DNA of 64,000 bases from Saccharopolyspora erythraea NRRL 2338 (GCF_000062885.1 NC_009142.1:2159584-2223583), one strand, 5' to 3'; counted from the first letter of the stretch, positions 52,244 through 62,975 are shown. The notes: generated from the letters alone by a model not told the origin. A program made the numbers and translations.

Positions 52244-53461
52244 GTGACGACTCCGGGCCACGACACCGCCAGCGCCGAGCGCGGCGGCGTCCTGCACCGC
52301 CTCTACACCGGTACCGGTGCCTTCGACATCGTCGGCAAGCGCATGCGCTGGTACGTCTCGCTCGGCCTGCTGGTGCTGGTGTGCGTCGCCGCGATGGCGC
52401 TGAAGGGCTTCAACCTCGGCATCGACTTCGAGGGCGGCACCAAGATCCAGATGCCCGCGGCGGGCGCGAACGGGCCGATCAGCACCGAGCAGGTCGAGAC
52501 CTCGTTCCGGGAGGCCGTCGGCCGCCCCGCCGAGACGGTGCAGCTGGTCGGCACCGGCGGCAACCAGAGCATCCAGATCCGCACCGAGTCGCTGAGCGTC
52601 GACGAGGTCGGCGAGGTCAAGCGGACCCTGTTCAACGACCTGCAGCCGGTCGACGGCCAGGGCAGGCCCAGCCAGCAGGCGATCAGCGACAGCGCGGTCA
52701 GCGGCACCTGGGGTGGTGAGATCACCAAGCAGGCGGTGATCGCCCTGGCGGTGTTCATCGTGCTGGTGACGATCTTCCTGACCTTCTACTTCGAGCGGTG
52801 GATGGCGGTCGCGGCGCTGATCGCGCTGGTGCACGACGTGGTCGTGACCGCGGGCATCTACGCGATCATCGGCTTCGAGGTCACCCCCGCGACGGTGATC
52901 GGCCTGCTGACCATCCTCGGGTTCTCCCTCTACGACACCGTCGTGGTCTTCGACAAGGTCAAGGAGAACACCCGCGGCCTGCTCGGGCTGACCCGCCGCA
53001 CCTACGGCGAGGCGGCGAACCTGGCGGTCAACCAGACCCTGATGCGCTCGATCAACACCTCGATCATCGCGCTGCTGCCGGTCCTCGGCCTGCTCGTGGT
53101 CGGTGCCGGCGTCCTCGGCGTCGGTGTGCTGCGCGACCTCGCGCTCGTGCAGATGGTCGGCATGATCGCCGGTGTGGTGTCGTCGATCCTGCTGGCCACG
53201 CCGGTCCTGGTCGACTTCAAGATGCGCGACCCGAAGTACCGGGCGCAGGCGGCGAAGGTGCGCCAGCGCCGGGAGCGCGCGGCGGGCAAGGCCGCCGGTG
53301 ACGACGCCGCCGAGTCCGAGGACTCGGCGCAGCAGGACGAGCTGCGCCGCGAGCGGGCGATGGCCGCCGCGGCCAGCGCCCCGGCCCGCACCGGCAAGGG
53401 GCCGGAGTCGCGCCGCAAGCCCGCGGGCAAGGCCGGCCGGTCGCGGAAGCGGCGCTCATGA
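52244..53461 (+). CDS. secF: Protein translocase subunit SecF
   Basis: 405-aa partner of SecD with six membrane helices, LGIDFEGGTKIQM in the P1-like region and the helix-4/5 motif GFSLYDTVVVFDKVKENTRG. A basic Lys/Arg-rich tail of ~80 residues follows the last helix. GTG 52244 is chosen because AAGGAGG lies seven bases before it; GTG 52238 is too close to that site. Its stop overlaps the ATG of apt. Confidence 0.95.
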   Translation: MTTPGHDTASAERGGVLHRLYTGTGAFDIVGKRMRWYVSLGLLVLVCVAAMALKGFNLGIDFEGGTKIQMPAAGANGPISTEQVETSFREAVGRPAETVQLVGTGGNQSIQIRTESLSVDEVGEVKRTLFNDLQPVDGQGRPSQQAISDSAVSGTWGGEITKQAVIALAVFIVLVTIFLTFYFERWMAVAALIALVHDVVVTAGIYAIIGFEVTPATVIGLLTILGFSLYDTVVVFDKVKENTRGLLGLTRRTYGEAANLAVNQTLMRSINTSIIALLPVLGLLVVGAGVLGVGVLRDLALVQMVGMIAGVVSSILLATPVLVDFKMRDPKYRAQAAKVRQRRERAAGKAAGDDAAESEDSAQQDELRRERAMAAAASAPARTGKGPESRRKPAGKAGRSRKRRS

Positions 53462-54006
53462 GCAGTCCGGTGAGGGTGCTCGACGAGCTCGACGCCGAGC
53501 TGCGGGCGGCGTCCGGCCTGGTCCGGGAGGTCCCGGACTTCCCGGAGCCGGGCGTGCTGTTCCGCGACATCAGCCCGATGCTGGCCGACGGCCGCGCCCT
53601 GGCGGCCGTCGTGGCGGCGCTCGGCCGCGGCCACGACTTCGACGTCGTCGCCGGGGTGGAGGCGCGCGGCTTCCTGCTCGGCGCCGCGGTCGCGCAGGCT
53701 CACGGCACCGGCGTGGTCGGTCTGCGCAAGCCGGGCAAGCTCCCCGAGGTCGCACACCGCGTGGACTACCGGCTGGAGTACGGGTCGGCGTCGCTGGAGC
53801 TGCCCGCCGGCACGCTGCGCGCCGGTCAGCGGGTGCTCGTCGTCGACGACGTGCTGGCCACCGGCGGTACCCTGAACGCGGCGTGCGAGCTGGTGCGCTC
53901 GGCGGGCTCGGAGGTCGCGGCCGCGACCGTGGTGCTCGAGCTGACCGCGCTCGGCGGCCGGAACAAGGTCCCCGATGTGGCGTTGCACGCCCTGTTGACC
54001 GCCTGA
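53458..54006 (+). CDS. apt: Adenine phosphoribosyltransferase
   Basis: 182-aa purine salvage enzyme making AMP from adenine and PRPP. PRPP-binding motif VLVVDDVLATGGT near residues 124-136, plus FPEPGVLFRDI and ARGFLLG of the Apt family. ATG overlaps the secF stop by 4 bp, an arrangement kept with M. tuberculosis. It lies directly before rel, as usual. Confidence 0.95.
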   Translation: MSSPVRVLDELDAELRAASGLVREVPDFPEPGVLFRDISPMLADGRALAAVVAALGRGHDFDVVAGVEARGFLLGAAVAQAHGTGVVGLRKPGKLPEVAHRVDYRLEYGSASLELPAGTLRAGQRVLVVDDVLATGGTLNAACELVRSAGSEVAAATVVLELTALGGRNKVPDVALHALLTA

Positions 54007-54180
54007 CCTCACCCCCGGTGATCGGTCAGGCAGAAGCGCCGACTGCGGTTCACAGCAGAGAGTGACCGCCTGCCGTTCGGGGGGCACGCCGGGGAAGGGG
54101 CGTCGCCCGAACGGCGTTATTCTCAATGTCCGGGTCATAAGCCACGGATCCGGGACGAGCGCCAACCCCGGGAGCGTGCG

Positions 54181-56496
54181 GTGAGCCACGACGTCGAGTC
54201 TCCTGCTCCGGCGACCGATCCGGTCGTCCAGCCGCGCACCGCGTCGGCGACGCGGCGCGTGCGCGCCCGGCTGGCCAGGCGGATCACGGCGCAGCGCGCC
54301 ACCCAGGTCAAGCAGGTCCTCGAGCCGTTGGCCGCGGTGCACCGGGAGCTGCACCCGCAGGCCGACCTGGCGCTGCTGCAGCGGGCCTACGACGTCGCCG
54401 AGGACAAGCACCGCGACCAGCGCCGCAAGTCGGGTGACCCCTACATCACCCACCCGCTGGCGGTGTCGACGATCCTGGCCGAGCTCGGGATGGACACCAC
54501 CACGCTGGTGGCGGCGCTGCTGCACGACACCGTCGAGGACACCGACTACTCGCTGGAGCGGCTCAGCGGCGACTTCGGCGAGGAGGTCTCGCACCTGGTC
54601 GACGGCGTGACCAAGCTGGACAAGGTCAAGCTCGGTGCCGCGGCCGAGGCCGAGACCATCCGCAAGATGATCATCGCGATGGCCCGCGACCCGCGGGTGC
54701 TGGTGATCAAGCTCGCCGACCGGCTGCACAACATGCGCACGATGCGCTTCCTGCCGCCGGAGAAGCAGGCCCGCAAGGCGCGCGAGACGCTGGAGGTGCT
54801 GGCCCCGCTGGCGCACCGGCTGGGGATGGCCACGGTCAAGTGGGAGCTGGAGGACCTGGCCTTCGCGATCCTGCAGCCCAAGAAGTACGACGAGATCGTC
54901 CGGCTGGTGGCCAACCGCGCGCCCTCGCGCGACACCTACCTGCGGACCGTCATCGACGAGCTCTCCGGCCAGCTCGACACCGCGCGGCTGGCCGCCAGGG
55001 TCGAGGGCAGGCCCAAGCACTACTACTCGATCCACCAGAAGATGATCGTGCGGGGCCGCGACTTCGACGACATCCACGACCTGGTGGGCGTGCGGATCCT
55101 GGTCGACGAGGTCCGCGACTGCTACGCGGCGATGGGTGTCGTGCACGCGCTCTGGCAGCCGATGCCGGGCCGGTTCAAGGACTACATCGCCCAGCCCCGC
55201 TTCGGGGTGTACCAGTCGCTGCACACAACGGTGATCGGCCCGGAGGGCAAGCCGCTGGAGGTGCAGATCCGCACCCACGAGATGCACCGCACCGCCGAGT
55301 ACGGCATCGCCGCGCACTGGCGGTACAAGGAGACCAAGGGCCGCAACGGCGGTTCCGGGCACACCGCGGTCGAGGTCGACGAGATGGCCTGGATGCGCCA
55401 GCTGCTGGACTGGCAGCGGGAGGCCGCCGACCCGGGCGAGTTCCTGGAGTCGCTGCGCTACGACCTGGCGACCAGGGAGATCTTCGTCTTCACGCCCAAG
55501 GGCGACGTGATCACGCTGCCGTCGGGCTCGACGCCGGTGGACTTCGCCTACACCGTGCACACCGAGGTCGGGCACCGCTGCATCGGTGCGCGGGTCAACG
55601 GCCGCCTGGTGGCGCTGGAGCGCAAGCTGGAGAACGGCGAGGTCGTCGAGATCTTCACGTCCAAGGCCGAGGGCGCGGGCCCGAGCCGGGACTGGCTGTC
55701 GTTCGTGGCCTCGCCGCGGGCCAAGGCCAAGATCAAGCAGTGGTTCGCCAAGGAGCGCCGCGAGGAGGCGATCGAGTCCGGCAAGGAGGCCATCGCCAAG
55801 GAGCTGCGCAGGCTCGGCCTGCCGATCCAGCGGCTGGTGTCGGCCGAGAGCATCGGCGCGGTCGCGCGGGAGCTGCACTACGTCGACGTCACCGCGCTCT
55901 ACGCGGCGGTGGGGGAGAAGCAGATCTCGGCGGGCCACCTGGTGAGCAGGCTGGTGGCCTCGGTCGGCGGGGTCGACCAGGCCGCCGACGAGATCGCCGA
56001 GCGCTCCACGCCCTCGACCATCCAGGGCCGCCGCACCACCGGCGACTCCGGTGTGGTGGTCAAGGACGCCGGTGACGTGTGGGCGAAGCTGGCGCGCTGC
56101 TGCACCCCGGTGCCCGGCGACGACATCCTCGGCTTCGTCACCAGGGGCGGCGGGGTGAGCGTCCACCGCACCGACTGCACCAACGCCGACGAGCTGCGCA
56201 AGTCCCCGGAGCGGCTGGTCGAGGTCTACTGGGCGCCGTCGGCGTCGTCGGTGTTCCTGGTGGCGATCCAGGTCGAGGCGCTGGACAGGCACCGGCTGCT
56301 CTCCGACGTCACCAAGGTGCTGGCCGACGAGCGGGTGAACATCCTGTCGGCGTCGGTGACGACCTCCAAGGACCGGGTCGCGGTGAGCCGCTTCTCCTTC
56401 GAGATGGGCGATCCCAAGCACCTCGGCCACGTGCTCAAGGCGGTCCGCAACATCGAGGGCGTCTACGACGTCTACCGCGTGACCTCGGCATCCTGA
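54181..56496 (+). CDS. rel: Bifunctional (p)ppGpp synthetase/hydrolase Rel
   Basis: 771-aa stringent-response enzyme. HD hydrolase domain (residues ~60-210; HD 115-116 and ED 119-120 in LLHDTVEDT) is intact, and the synthetase domain has the [10 protein letters not shown] signature of bifunctional enzymes rather than the ExDD of RelA. TGS, helical and C-terminal ACT domains follow ([39 protein letters not shown]). GTG follows GGGAG. It ends four bases from a convergent VOC gene. Symbol relA is also used. Confidence 0.96.
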   Translation: MSHDVESPAPATDPVVQPRTASATRRVRARLARRITAQRATQVKQVLEPLAAVHRELHPQADLALLQRAYDVAEDKHRDQRRKSGDPYITHPLAVSTILAELGMDTTTLVAALLHDTVEDTDYSLERLSGDFGEEVSHLVDGVTKLDKVKLGAAAEAETIRKMIIAMARDPRVLVIKLADRLHNMRTMRFLPPEKQARKARETLEVLAPLAHRLGMATVKWELEDLAFAILQPKKYDEIVRLVANRAPSRDTYLRTVIDELSGQLDTARLAARVEGRPKHYYSIHQKMIVRGRDFDDIHDLVGVRILVDEVRDCYAAMGVVHALWQPMPGRFKDYIAQPRFGVYQSLHTTVIGPEGKPLEVQIRTHEMHRTAEYGIAAHWRYKETKGRNGGSGHTAVEVDEMAWMRQLLDWQREAADPGEFLESLRYDLATREIFVFTPKGDVITLPSGSTPVDFAYTVHTEVGHRCIGARVNGRLVALERKLENGEVVEIFTSKAEGAGPSRDWLSFVASPRAKAKIKQWFAKERREEAIESGKEAIAKELRRLGLPIQRLVSAESIGAVARELHYVDVTALYAAVGEKQISAGHLVSRLVASVGGVDQAADEIAERSTPSTIQGRRTTGDSGVVVKDAGDVWAKLARCCTPVPGDDILGFVTRGGGVSVHRTDCTNADELRKSPERLVEVYWAPSASSVFLVAIQVEALDRHRLLSDVTKVLADERVNILSASVTTSKDRVAVSRFSFEMGDPKHLGHVLKAVRNIEGVYDVYRVTSAS

Positions 56497-56500
56497 CCGG

Positions 56501-56902
56501 TCAGCTGATGTTGACCATCCAGGTCACGCCGAACTGGTCCTCGCACGACCCGAACTCGTCGCCCCACATCTGCCTCTCCAGCGGCACCGACACCGTGCCG
56601 CTGGAGGAGAGCTGGTCCCAGTAGCCGCGCAGCTCCTGCGCGTCGTCGCCGCTGAGGCTGACCGACATGTTGTTGCCGGCGCGGTGCTCGGACCCGGGCG
56701 GGGCGTCGGCGGCCATGAGCGTGAAGCCGCTGCGGGTCTCGAGCTGGCCGTGCATGATCTTGTCGGCCACCCCGGCGTCCTCCATGCCGAAGTCGCCGTA
56801 GGAGTTCATGTTGAGGTTCCCGCCGAACACCTGGTGGTAGAACTCCAGGGCCTGCCGGGCGTTACCGGGGAAGCTGATGTAGGGGTTCAGTCGAGAGGTC
56901 AC
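56501..56902 (-). CDS. VOC family protein (PhnB/glyoxalase-like)
   Basis: 133-aa VOC protein of the PhnB-like group (LNPYISFPGNARQALEFYHQVFGGNL ... MWGDEFGSCEDQFGVTWMVN). Reaction unknown. GTG follows GAGGAGG. Convergent with rel, with a four-base gap, so the genes must share terminator sequence or read into each other. Confidence 0.87.
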   Translation of the reverse strand: MTSRLNPYISFPGNARQALEFYHQVFGGNLNMNSYGDFGMEDAGVADKIMHGQLETRSGFTLMAADAPPGSEHRAGNNMSVSLSGDDAQELRGYWDQLSSSGTVSVPLERQMWGDEFGSCEDQFGVTWMVNIS

Positions 56903-56996
56903 CGGTCCCTCCTCGGAGTCGGGCGCGCAACGAGGCCAGTGTGGCACCGGGGCCAGGCACCGGCCCGGCGGAAGGTGACGGCCCGCGACATGCGGG

Positions 56997-57030
56997 AGCG
57001 GGGCCGGCGGACGTCGCCGCCGACCCCGCT
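56997..57030 (-). terminator. Hairpin downstream of the cyclophilin gene
   Basis: AGCGGGG-C-CGGCGG, loop ACGTCG, then the complement with one C/A mismatch. Lies 17 bases past the cyclophilin stop on the minus strand. Confidence 0.7.
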
Positions 57031-57046
57031 CAGCCGGGGAGAGGCG

Positions 57047-57868
57047 CTACGCGCCCACCGTCGCCTGCTCGATCCTCACCGGCAGGTTCGGCTTGCCGTC
57101 GCCCTCGCCGTTGACCGGCTGCACGCCCGCGCCGCCGACCTTGTCGAGGACCTTGAGGCCCTCCTCGCCGATGCTGCCGAACACCGTGTAGTCCGGCGGG
57201 AGGTAGGAGTCCTGGTAGACCATGAAGAACTGGCTGCCGCCGCTGTTGGGCTGCGACGACTTGGCCATCGCCAGCGTGCCGCGGGGGTAGACCACCGCGC
57301 CGCCCTGGTCGTAGGGAGCCGGCGCGGGCGCCAGGCCCACCGGCGGCTCGTCCTTGATCGAGTAGCCCGGGCCGCCTCCGCCGGTGCCCGACGGGTCGCC
57401 GCACTGCAGGACCTTCAGGCCCTCGCCGGTGGTGAGCCGGTGGCAGTCGGTGCCGTCGAAGTAGCCGGCCCGGACCAGGTGGTCGAAGCTCTGCGCGGTG
57501 CAGGGCGCCTTGGCGCGGTCCAGCGTGACCGGCACGGTGCCCTGGCTGGTGCGCAGCGTGACGTTCTCGGTGCCCTGGGCCGGGGTCGGGGCCGGGTCGG
57601 GCGGTGCGGACACGGGCTTGGCGGCCGGTTCGCCGGGCGTCGCGGCGTACGCGCACGGCCCTGACGTGCCTGCCTGGGGCTGCGCCGCCGGGGTCTGCTC
57701 ACCGCCGGTCCTGGTGAAGTAGAAGACGCCGGCGACCACGACGACGACCACCGCGATCGTGGTGCCGATGGTGATCGTCCGGCGTCGTTTGGCCTGCTCG
57801 GCGCGGCGCTCCAGCTGCCGCTCCAGCTTCCTCTTGGCCGCCTGCCGACGTTGCTCGTTGCTGGGCAA
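57047..57868 (-). CDS. Membrane-anchored cyclophilin-type peptidyl-prolyl isomerase
   Basis: 273-aa protein: a basic N-terminus (RRQAAKRKLERQLERRAEQAKRRR), one membrane helix (residues ~31-52), a Pro/Ala-rich linker and a C-terminal cyclophilin domain (SFDHLVRAGYFDGTDCHRLT ... GGSQFFMVYQDSYLPPDYTVFGSI). It would speed prolyl isomerisation of exported proteins outside the membrane. The start is TTG with GGGAGG upstream; the very long frame beyond it is antisense to hisS. Corresponds to Rv2582 in order. Confidence 0.88.
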   Translation of the reverse strand: MPSNEQRRQAAKRKLERQLERRAEQAKRRRTITIGTTIAVVVVVVAGVFYFTRTGGEQTPAAQPQAGTSGPCAYAATPGEPAAKPVSAPPDPAPTPAQGTENVTLRTSQGTVPVTLDRAKAPCTAQSFDHLVRAGYFDGTDCHRLTTGEGLKVLQCGDPSGTGGGGPGYSIKDEPPVGLAPAPAPYDQGGAVVYPRGTLAMAKSSQPNSGGSQFFMVYQDSYLPPDYTVFGSIGEEGLKVLDKVGGAGVQPVNGEGDGKPNLPVRIEQATVGA

Positions 57869-58078
57869 CTGCTCCCTCCCCGGTCTGGCGAAATCGATGT
57901 TGTTGCGGGGGAGTTTATGGGGTGCGGCCTGGCCCGAACCTGAGAGATCGGGGGGACGGTAACCTTGGGGCCGGGTTCTGCGCGCCGCGCGGGGCGGCCG
58001 CGACCGGGTGACCGGGCGCGTCGCCCGGGGGCGCGGGCGGAGCCGACCGGCGCCGATCGAAGGGAAGGGTCGCACCTC

Positions 58079-58771
58079 GTGCTTGTCCTCGGGTTTCCGG
58101 CCGGGCCGTTGCAGGCGAACTGCTACGTGCTCGCGCGGGGTGACGGGCAGCCCTGCGTCATCGTCGACCCGGGCCAGGAGGCCGGGCCCGCGCTGGCCGA
58201 GCAACTGCTCGAGCACGCGCTCACCCCGGCCGCGGTGCTGCTGACCCACGGGCACTTCGACCACGTCTTCTCCGCGGGCGAGATCTGCCGCGAGCACGGC
58301 GTCCCGGCCTGGATCCACCCCGACGACCGCTACATGCTCGCCGACCCGGGCGCGGCGCTCGGACCCGCCGGGCGCCAGCTCTTCGGCGGCGGGCTGAGCA
58401 TGCCCGCGCCCACCGACGTCCGCGACCTCGCCGACGGCGACCGGCTGGAGCAGGCGGGCATCGCCTTCGAGGTCGTCCACACCCCGGGCCATACCGGCGG
58501 GTCGGTGCTGTTCCGCACCGGCACCGACGAGGGCGGTCGCCTGGTGCTCTCCGGCGACACCCTGTTCGCCGGCGCCATCGGACGCACCGACCTGCCCGGC
58601 GGGGACCATGCGCGGATGCTGCACAGCCTGAGCACCAAGGTGCTGGCGCTGGACGACGACACCGCCGTGCTGCCGGGCCACGGGCCCACCACGACCATCG
58701 GACGCGAGCGCGTGAGCAACCCGTTCCTCCAGGACCTGCCCGAGGCGGCCGAGCAGCCGCCGGGCCGCTGA
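58079..58771 (+). CDS. MBL-fold metallohydrolase (glyoxalase II-like)
   Basis: 230-aa metallo-beta-lactamase-fold hydrolase with the zinc motif THGHFDH (residues ~58-64), HTPGHTGGS, SGDTLF and PGHGP. Similar to Rv2581c, annotated as glyoxalase II; the natural thioester is unknown. GTG (MLVLGFPAGPLQANCY) is chosen where the fold begins; GAAGGG is about eleven bases upstream. It precedes hisS by 42 bp. Confidence 0.9.
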   Translation: MLVLGFPAGPLQANCYVLARGDGQPCVIVDPGQEAGPALAEQLLEHALTPAAVLLTHGHFDHVFSAGEICREHGVPAWIHPDDRYMLADPGAALGPAGRQLFGGGLSMPAPTDVRDLADGDRLEQAGIAFEVVHTPGHTGGSVLFRTGTDEGGRLVLSGDTLFAGAIGRTDLPGGDHARMLHSLSTKVLALDDDTAVLPGHGPTTTIGRERVSNPFLQDLPEAAEQPPGR

Positions 58772-58813
58772 CGCCCGCGCCGAACCCGCTACGAGGACTG
58801 CGAACCAGAACTG

Positions 58814-60076
58814 ATGAGCACCTTCAACGCCCCCAAGGGCATCCCGGAGTACTTCCCGCCGGAATCGGCGGCCTTCCTCGCGGTCCGCGAGACGCTGGCC
58901 GACGCGGCCCGCCGCGCGGGCTACGGCTACATCGAGCTGCCGCTGTTCGAGGACACCACCCTCTTCGCGCGCGGTGTCGGCGAGTCGACCGACGTGGTCA
59001 GCAAGGAGATGTACACCTTCGCCGACCGCGGCGGGCGCTCGGTCACGCTGCGGCCGGAGGGCACCGCCGGTGTCACGCGGTCGGTCATCGAGAACGGCCT
59101 GGACCGGGGGCAGCTGCCGGTCAAGCTCTACTACAGCGGCGCGTTCTTCCGCTACGAGCGCCCGCAGGCCGGCCGGTACCGCCAGCTCCAGCAGCTCGGC
59201 GTGGAGGCCATCGGCGTCGACGACCCGGCGCTGGACGCCGAGGTGATCGCCATCGCCGATGAGGGCTACCGCAGGCTGGGACTGACCGGCTACCGCATCG
59301 AGCTGACGTCGCTGGGCGACGAGACCTGCCGCCCGTCCTACCGCGCCAAGCTCCAGGAGTTCCTGCGCGGCCTGCCGCTGGACGAGGACACCCGGAAGCG
59401 GGCCGAGCTCAACCCGCTGCGCGTGCTCGACGACAAGCGCCCCGAGGTCCGCGAGCTGCTGGCCGACGCGCCGCTGATGGTCGACCACCTCTCGGTCGAG
59501 GCCAAGGAGCACTACGAGCAGGTCAAGACGCACCTGAGCGACCTCGGGGTGGCCTTCACCGAGAACCCGCGGCTGGTGCGCGGCCTGGACTACTACACCA
59601 AGACGACCTTCGAGTTCGTCCACGACGGCCTCGGCGCCCAGTCCGGCATCGGCGGCGGCGGCCGCTACGACGGCCTGATGGCCGAGCTCGGCGGGCAGGA
59701 GCTCTCCGGCGTCGGCTTCGGGCTGGGGGTGGACCGCACCCTGCTTGCCTGCCAGGCGGAGGGGCTCGCGGTCGGCGACCAGGCGCGTTGCGACGTCTAC
59801 TGCGTGCCGCTGGGCGAGGCAGCCAAGCGGCGGCTGGTCACCATCGCCGGCGGCCTGCGCGGTGCCGGTGTGCGCGCCGACGTGGCCTACGGCGGCAAGA
59901 GTCTCAAGGGCGCGATGAAGGGCGCCGACCGCTCGGGCGCCCGGTTCGCCCTGGTGCTCGGCGAGCGCGACCTCGAAGCCGGATCGGCCCAGCTCAAGGA
60001 CCTCGCCAGCGGCGAGCAGCGGCCGGTTCCGCTGGACGACGCGGTCGCGGCCGTTCGGGAGGCGCTGCAGCCGTGA
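58814..60076 (+). CDS. hisS: Histidyl-tRNA synthetase
   Basis: 420-aa class II synthetase. Motif 2 [16 protein letters not shown], the histidine-binding [15 protein letters not shown] and motif 3 [19 protein letters not shown] are all present, followed by the HGTP anticodon domain. Start ATG 58814. Its stop overlaps the next GTG. Confidence 0.96.
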   Translation: MSTFNAPKGIPEYFPPESAAFLAVRETLADAARRAGYGYIELPLFEDTTLFARGVGESTDVVSKEMYTFADRGGRSVTLRPEGTAGVTRSVIENGLDRGQLPVKLYYSGAFFRYERPQAGRYRQLQQLGVEAIGVDDPALDAEVIAIADEGYRRLGLTGYRIELTSLGDETCRPSYRAKLQEFLRGLPLDEDTRKRAELNPLRVLDDKRPEVRELLADAPLMVDHLSVEAKEHYEQVKTHLSDLGVAFTENPRLVRGLDYYTKTTFEFVHDGLGAQSGIGGGGRYDGLMAELGGQELSGVGFGLGVDRTLLACQAEGLAVGDQARCDVYCVPLGEAAKRRLVTIAGGLRGAGVRADVAYGGKSLKGAMKGADRSGARFALVLGERDLEAGSAQLKDLASGEQRPVPLDDAVAAVREALQP

Positions 60077-60708
60077 CCGAACCCGAGGTGGTCCCGCTCG
60101 ACCTGCTCGACCGCGCCACGATCCGCAAGCGCTCGCGCAACGTGGCGATCGCGGCGCTGATCGTCGCCGCCGCCATGGGCGGCATCGTCGGACTGGTGGG
60201 CGGCCCGCTCGGTTTCGGGATCACCGCCGGGGTCGTAGCGCTGCCGCTGCTCGCGCTGGCCTACTTCGAGTCCCGCAAGACGTGCTGGATGCAGGGCACG
60301 ATGGTCTCGGTGCGCGCGGCCGGAACCCGGCGCGTCGAGCTGAAGCAGGCCACCCGGCTCGACCTGTTCGTCACCGACATGCGCGGGGCCCGCACGGTGA
60401 ACCTGCTGGTGGGCGGGCCGCCGAAGAACAAGGCGATCAGCATCTCGCTGGCGATGTACGCCGGCACCGGCGGCCGGGAGCTCGGCGTCTACCCGCTGCG
60501 GCGGCTCGCCGATGCCCTGGCCAGCACCGGCGACACCCGGGCCCTGGTGCTGTCGGAGCTGGTCGTGGCGCAGCTGAAGTCGGAGGCGCGCGGCGACGGC
60601 GCGCCCGACCGCCCGCTGTACCGGCTCGCGTCGCTGGCGCCGCAGGGCAGGATGGCGCAGCGCCTGCACCCCGACGCGGTCGCGCGGTTCGTCACCGCAC
60701 TGGACTGA
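60073..60708 (+). CDS. Conserved actinobacterial membrane protein of unknown function
   Basis: 211-aa protein with two membrane helices (residues ~24-63), the rest cytoplasmic. The GTG overlaps the hisS stop by 4 bp, so translation is coupled. No recognised domain. Sequence around [18 protein letters not shown] starts the soluble part. Confidence 0.7.
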   Translation: MTEPEVVPLDLLDRATIRKRSRNVAIAALIVAAAMGGIVGLVGGPLGFGITAGVVALPLLALAYFESRKTCWMQGTMVSVRAAGTRRVELKQATRLDLFVTDMRGARTVNLLVGGPPKNKAISISLAMYAGTGGRELGVYPLRRLADALASTGDTRALVLSELVVAQLKSEARGDGAPDRPLYRLASLAPQGRMAQRLHPDAVARFVTALD

Positions 60709-60755
60709 GCGACCTCGCTCCGGCTGCTTGCGCCGCGCCATCGGCGCTGGGCGGT

Positions 60756-62786
60756 TCAGTCGCTCGTCTCCGGGCGCGGTCGGCGGCGGCCCGGGCGCTT
60801 CGGCGTCAGCCTGGTGGTCCCGGCGCCGGCGGCGGCGCCCTGGCTCGCCCGCGACGCCGCCGACGTGTCCGCGCCGCCCGCGGGCTCGCGGATCGCGACC
60901 GCGGCGGCGATCGCCGTGGTGATCGGCACCGCCGCGACGAGGCCGATGCTGCCGACGAGGGTGCGCACGACCTCCTGCGCGACCGCCTGCGTGGTGACGA
61001 CCTCGGTGAAGGTCCTGCCCGACAGCGCGTAGGCGAGCAGCAGCGGCAGCGCGGCACCGGCGTAGGCCAGGACCAGCGTGTTCACCGCCGAGGAGACGTG
61101 GTCCCGGCCGATCCGCAGCCCGGATGTGTACAGCTGCCGCCACGACATCCCGGGGTCGGCCTTGCGCAGCTCCCACACCGCGCTGGTCTGGGTGACGGTC
61201 ACGTCGTCGAGCACGCCGAGCGCACCGATCACGGTCCCGGCGAGCAGAAGGCCGCGTGCGTCGATGGGGGTGCCGAGCACGCCGATCAGGCTCGTGGTGT
61301 TCTCGTCGAGCCCGGTGAGTGCGGTGAGCCCGGCGAACACCGTGCTGAGCACGCCGATCAGCGCAAGGCTGAGCAGGGTGCCGAGCACGGCGGTCGAGGT
61401 GCGCGCGGAGAAGCCGTGCGTCAGGTACAGCACCACGAACATGATCAGCCCGGAGCCGACCACCGCCACCAGCAGCGGGTCCTCGCCGGCCAGGATCGCG
61501 GGCAGCACGAAGCCGACCAGCAGCACCAGGCTCACGCCCAGCGCTATGAGTGCCGCCAGGCCTTGCCAGCGGCCGAGCACGATCACCGCGGCGGCGAAGA
61601 CCACCGCCAGCAGCATCAGCGAGCCACCGCGCTGGAAGTCAACGACCTGGTACGACGTCTCGCTCTCGGGATTGGCCCCGGCATAGGACAGCACGATGTC
61701 GTCGCCCACGGCGAACTTGGGGGTGCCCGGGTCGGTGGGCATGGTCTGCTCCATGACCCGGCCGGGCAGCGGCCCGTCCTGCATCAGCACGCGCAGCTTC
61801 ACGCACATCTGCTCGCCCTCGACCGGCGCCCCCTGCGAACACGGCCCCGCCTCGGCCGCGATGACCTCGGCCTTCACCGGGTACTGCCCGAGGCCAAGGT
61901 CGGCGCCGGTGCGCTGCTGGTGGCCGAACGGGTAGAGCAGCAGCGTGCCGACGATCGCGGCCAGCGCGAACGGCACCAGCGCGAATGCGAGCAGCCGCTT
62001 CACCTGCCGCGACGCAGGGTCGGCCGGGCCGTGCCCGTGCCCGTGGCCGTGGCCGTGGCTCGGCGTCTCGTTCCGCCGTTGACGGCGCTCCCGGCCGGGC
62101 CCTTGACCCTGACCGTGGTCCGGCCCTTGATCCTCTTCCCGCGCGCGTCGACGGCTTCGACCCCGGCCGCGAGCGCTCGTGCCGGTGGTGTCCTCTGCTT
62201 CTTGGGAGCGTCCCTCCACGCCTTCGCTACCCGCGCCGTGTTCGGGCTCGGCGGCAGGCCGTCGCCGCTGAGGATCGGGCCGTGGGCGTCGCCGCCTGCC
62301 GGGCTCCTGCCCGGGGCCGCCGCCGGGCCGTCCGCGCCCCTGCGCTTGGCCTTCGCCGGGCTCCTGGGGTTCGCCGGGTTCAGGACGCTGACCACGCCCT
62401 GGGGGCGGCCGATGCCCCGATGCCTGTCCGGGGCTCGGAGCCTGTCCGGGCGCCGGTCCTTGACCCGGGCTCGGAGTCTGTCCCGGCGTCGGTCCCTGTC
62501 CTGGGCTCGGATGTCCCGGCGTCGGTCCCTGCTGTCCCGGGTTCGGTCGTTGTCCTGGGGGCGGCCCCTGTCCGGGGCGCCGCCGACGGCCCGGCGGGGG
62601 CTCCTGCCACTGGCTCTGCTCGAAATCCTGGTGCGGTGCCCCGCCGGGGGGCGGGTGACCTTCGACGTGCCGCCTGCCCGGCTCGTGCGCACCGGCGTCG
62701 GTGCCGTTGTCCGGCCTGCGATGCCGACGAGTCGGGCGATGCTCCTCGCCTCCTGGCGGTTGTGCTGGGGGATGGCCGTCGGTCAC
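60756..62786 (-). CDS. YibE/F family membrane protein with long Pro/Gly/Arg/His-rich N-terminus
   Basis: 676-aa protein. The last ~410 residues are a YibE/F core: one helix (residues ~264-285), an extracytoplasmic domain with two cysteines, then about seven helices (GRWQGLAALIALGVSLVLL ... TVIGALGVLDDVTVTQTSAVWEL). The first ~260 residues are disordered, with PGQGPTPGQ repeats (70-125), Arg-rich clusters and a HGHGHGHGHG run (244-253) just before the membrane. The run could bind metal. Function unknown. GTG with TACGAT seven bases upstream and no ribosome site suggests a leaderless mRNA. Confidence 0.82.
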   Translation of the reverse strand: MTDGHPPAQPPGGEEHRPTRRHRRPDNGTDAGAHEPGRRHVEGHPPPGGAPHQDFEQSQWQEPPPGRRRRPGQGPPPGQRPNPGQQGPTPGHPSPGQGPTPGQTPSPGQGPAPGQAPSPGQASGHRPPPGRGQRPEPGEPQEPGEGQAQGRGRPGGGPGQEPGRRRRPRPDPQRRRPAAEPEHGAGSEGVEGRSQEAEDTTGTSARGRGRSRRRAREEDQGPDHGQGQGPGRERRQRRNETPSHGHGHGHGHGPADPASRQVKRLLAFALVPFALAAIVGTLLLYPFGHQQRTGADLGLGQYPVKAEVIAAEAGPCSQGAPVEGEQMCVKLRVLMQDGPLPGRVMEQTMPTDPGTPKFAVGDDIVLSYAGANPESETSYQVVDFQRGGSLMLLAVVFAAAVIVLGRWQGLAALIALGVSLVLLVGFVLPAILAGEDPLLVAVVGSGLIMFVVLYLTHGFSARTSTAVLGTLLSLALIGVLSTVFAGLTALTGLDENTTSLIGVLGTPIDARGLLLAGTVIGALGVLDDVTVTQTSAVWELRKADPGMSWRQLYTSGLRIGRDHVSSAVNTLVLAYAGAALPLLLAYALSGRTFTEVVTTQAVAQEVVRTLVGSIGLVAAVPITTAIAAAVAIREPAGGADTSAASRASQGAAAGAGTTRLTPKRPGRRRPRPETSD

Positions 62787-62951
62787 CCGCCAATCGTATT
62801 GGGCAACTGGCGGCTGTCGCTCGCAGTGCTCGTCGCGACGCCGTTCGGGACCACGGTGGGAGCGCGACCTGCCACCTCACGGAGACGTGCGCAGCGCTCA
62901 GTGACGACAGACACGATGGACTGAACAGCGACGACTCCACTCGACACGATC

Positions 62952-62967
62952 TCGAAACTGTGTTCGA
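62952..62967 (+). promoter_or_regulatory. LexA/SOS box before the radical SAM gene
   Basis: TCGAAACTGTGTTCGA matches the SOS consensus TCGAAC-N4-GTTCGA at eleven of twelve fixed positions. It ends nine bases before the ATG. The M. tuberculosis counterpart Rv2578c belongs to the LexA regulon. Confidence 0.75.
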
Positions 62968-62975
62968 ATCGAGTC

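Noticed and set aside
57047-59623. 858-codon minus-strand open frame
   Set aside because: Only the last 273 codons are the cyclophilin gene; the rest is antisense to hisS and the MBL gene, with a good TTG start and ribosome site at 57868.
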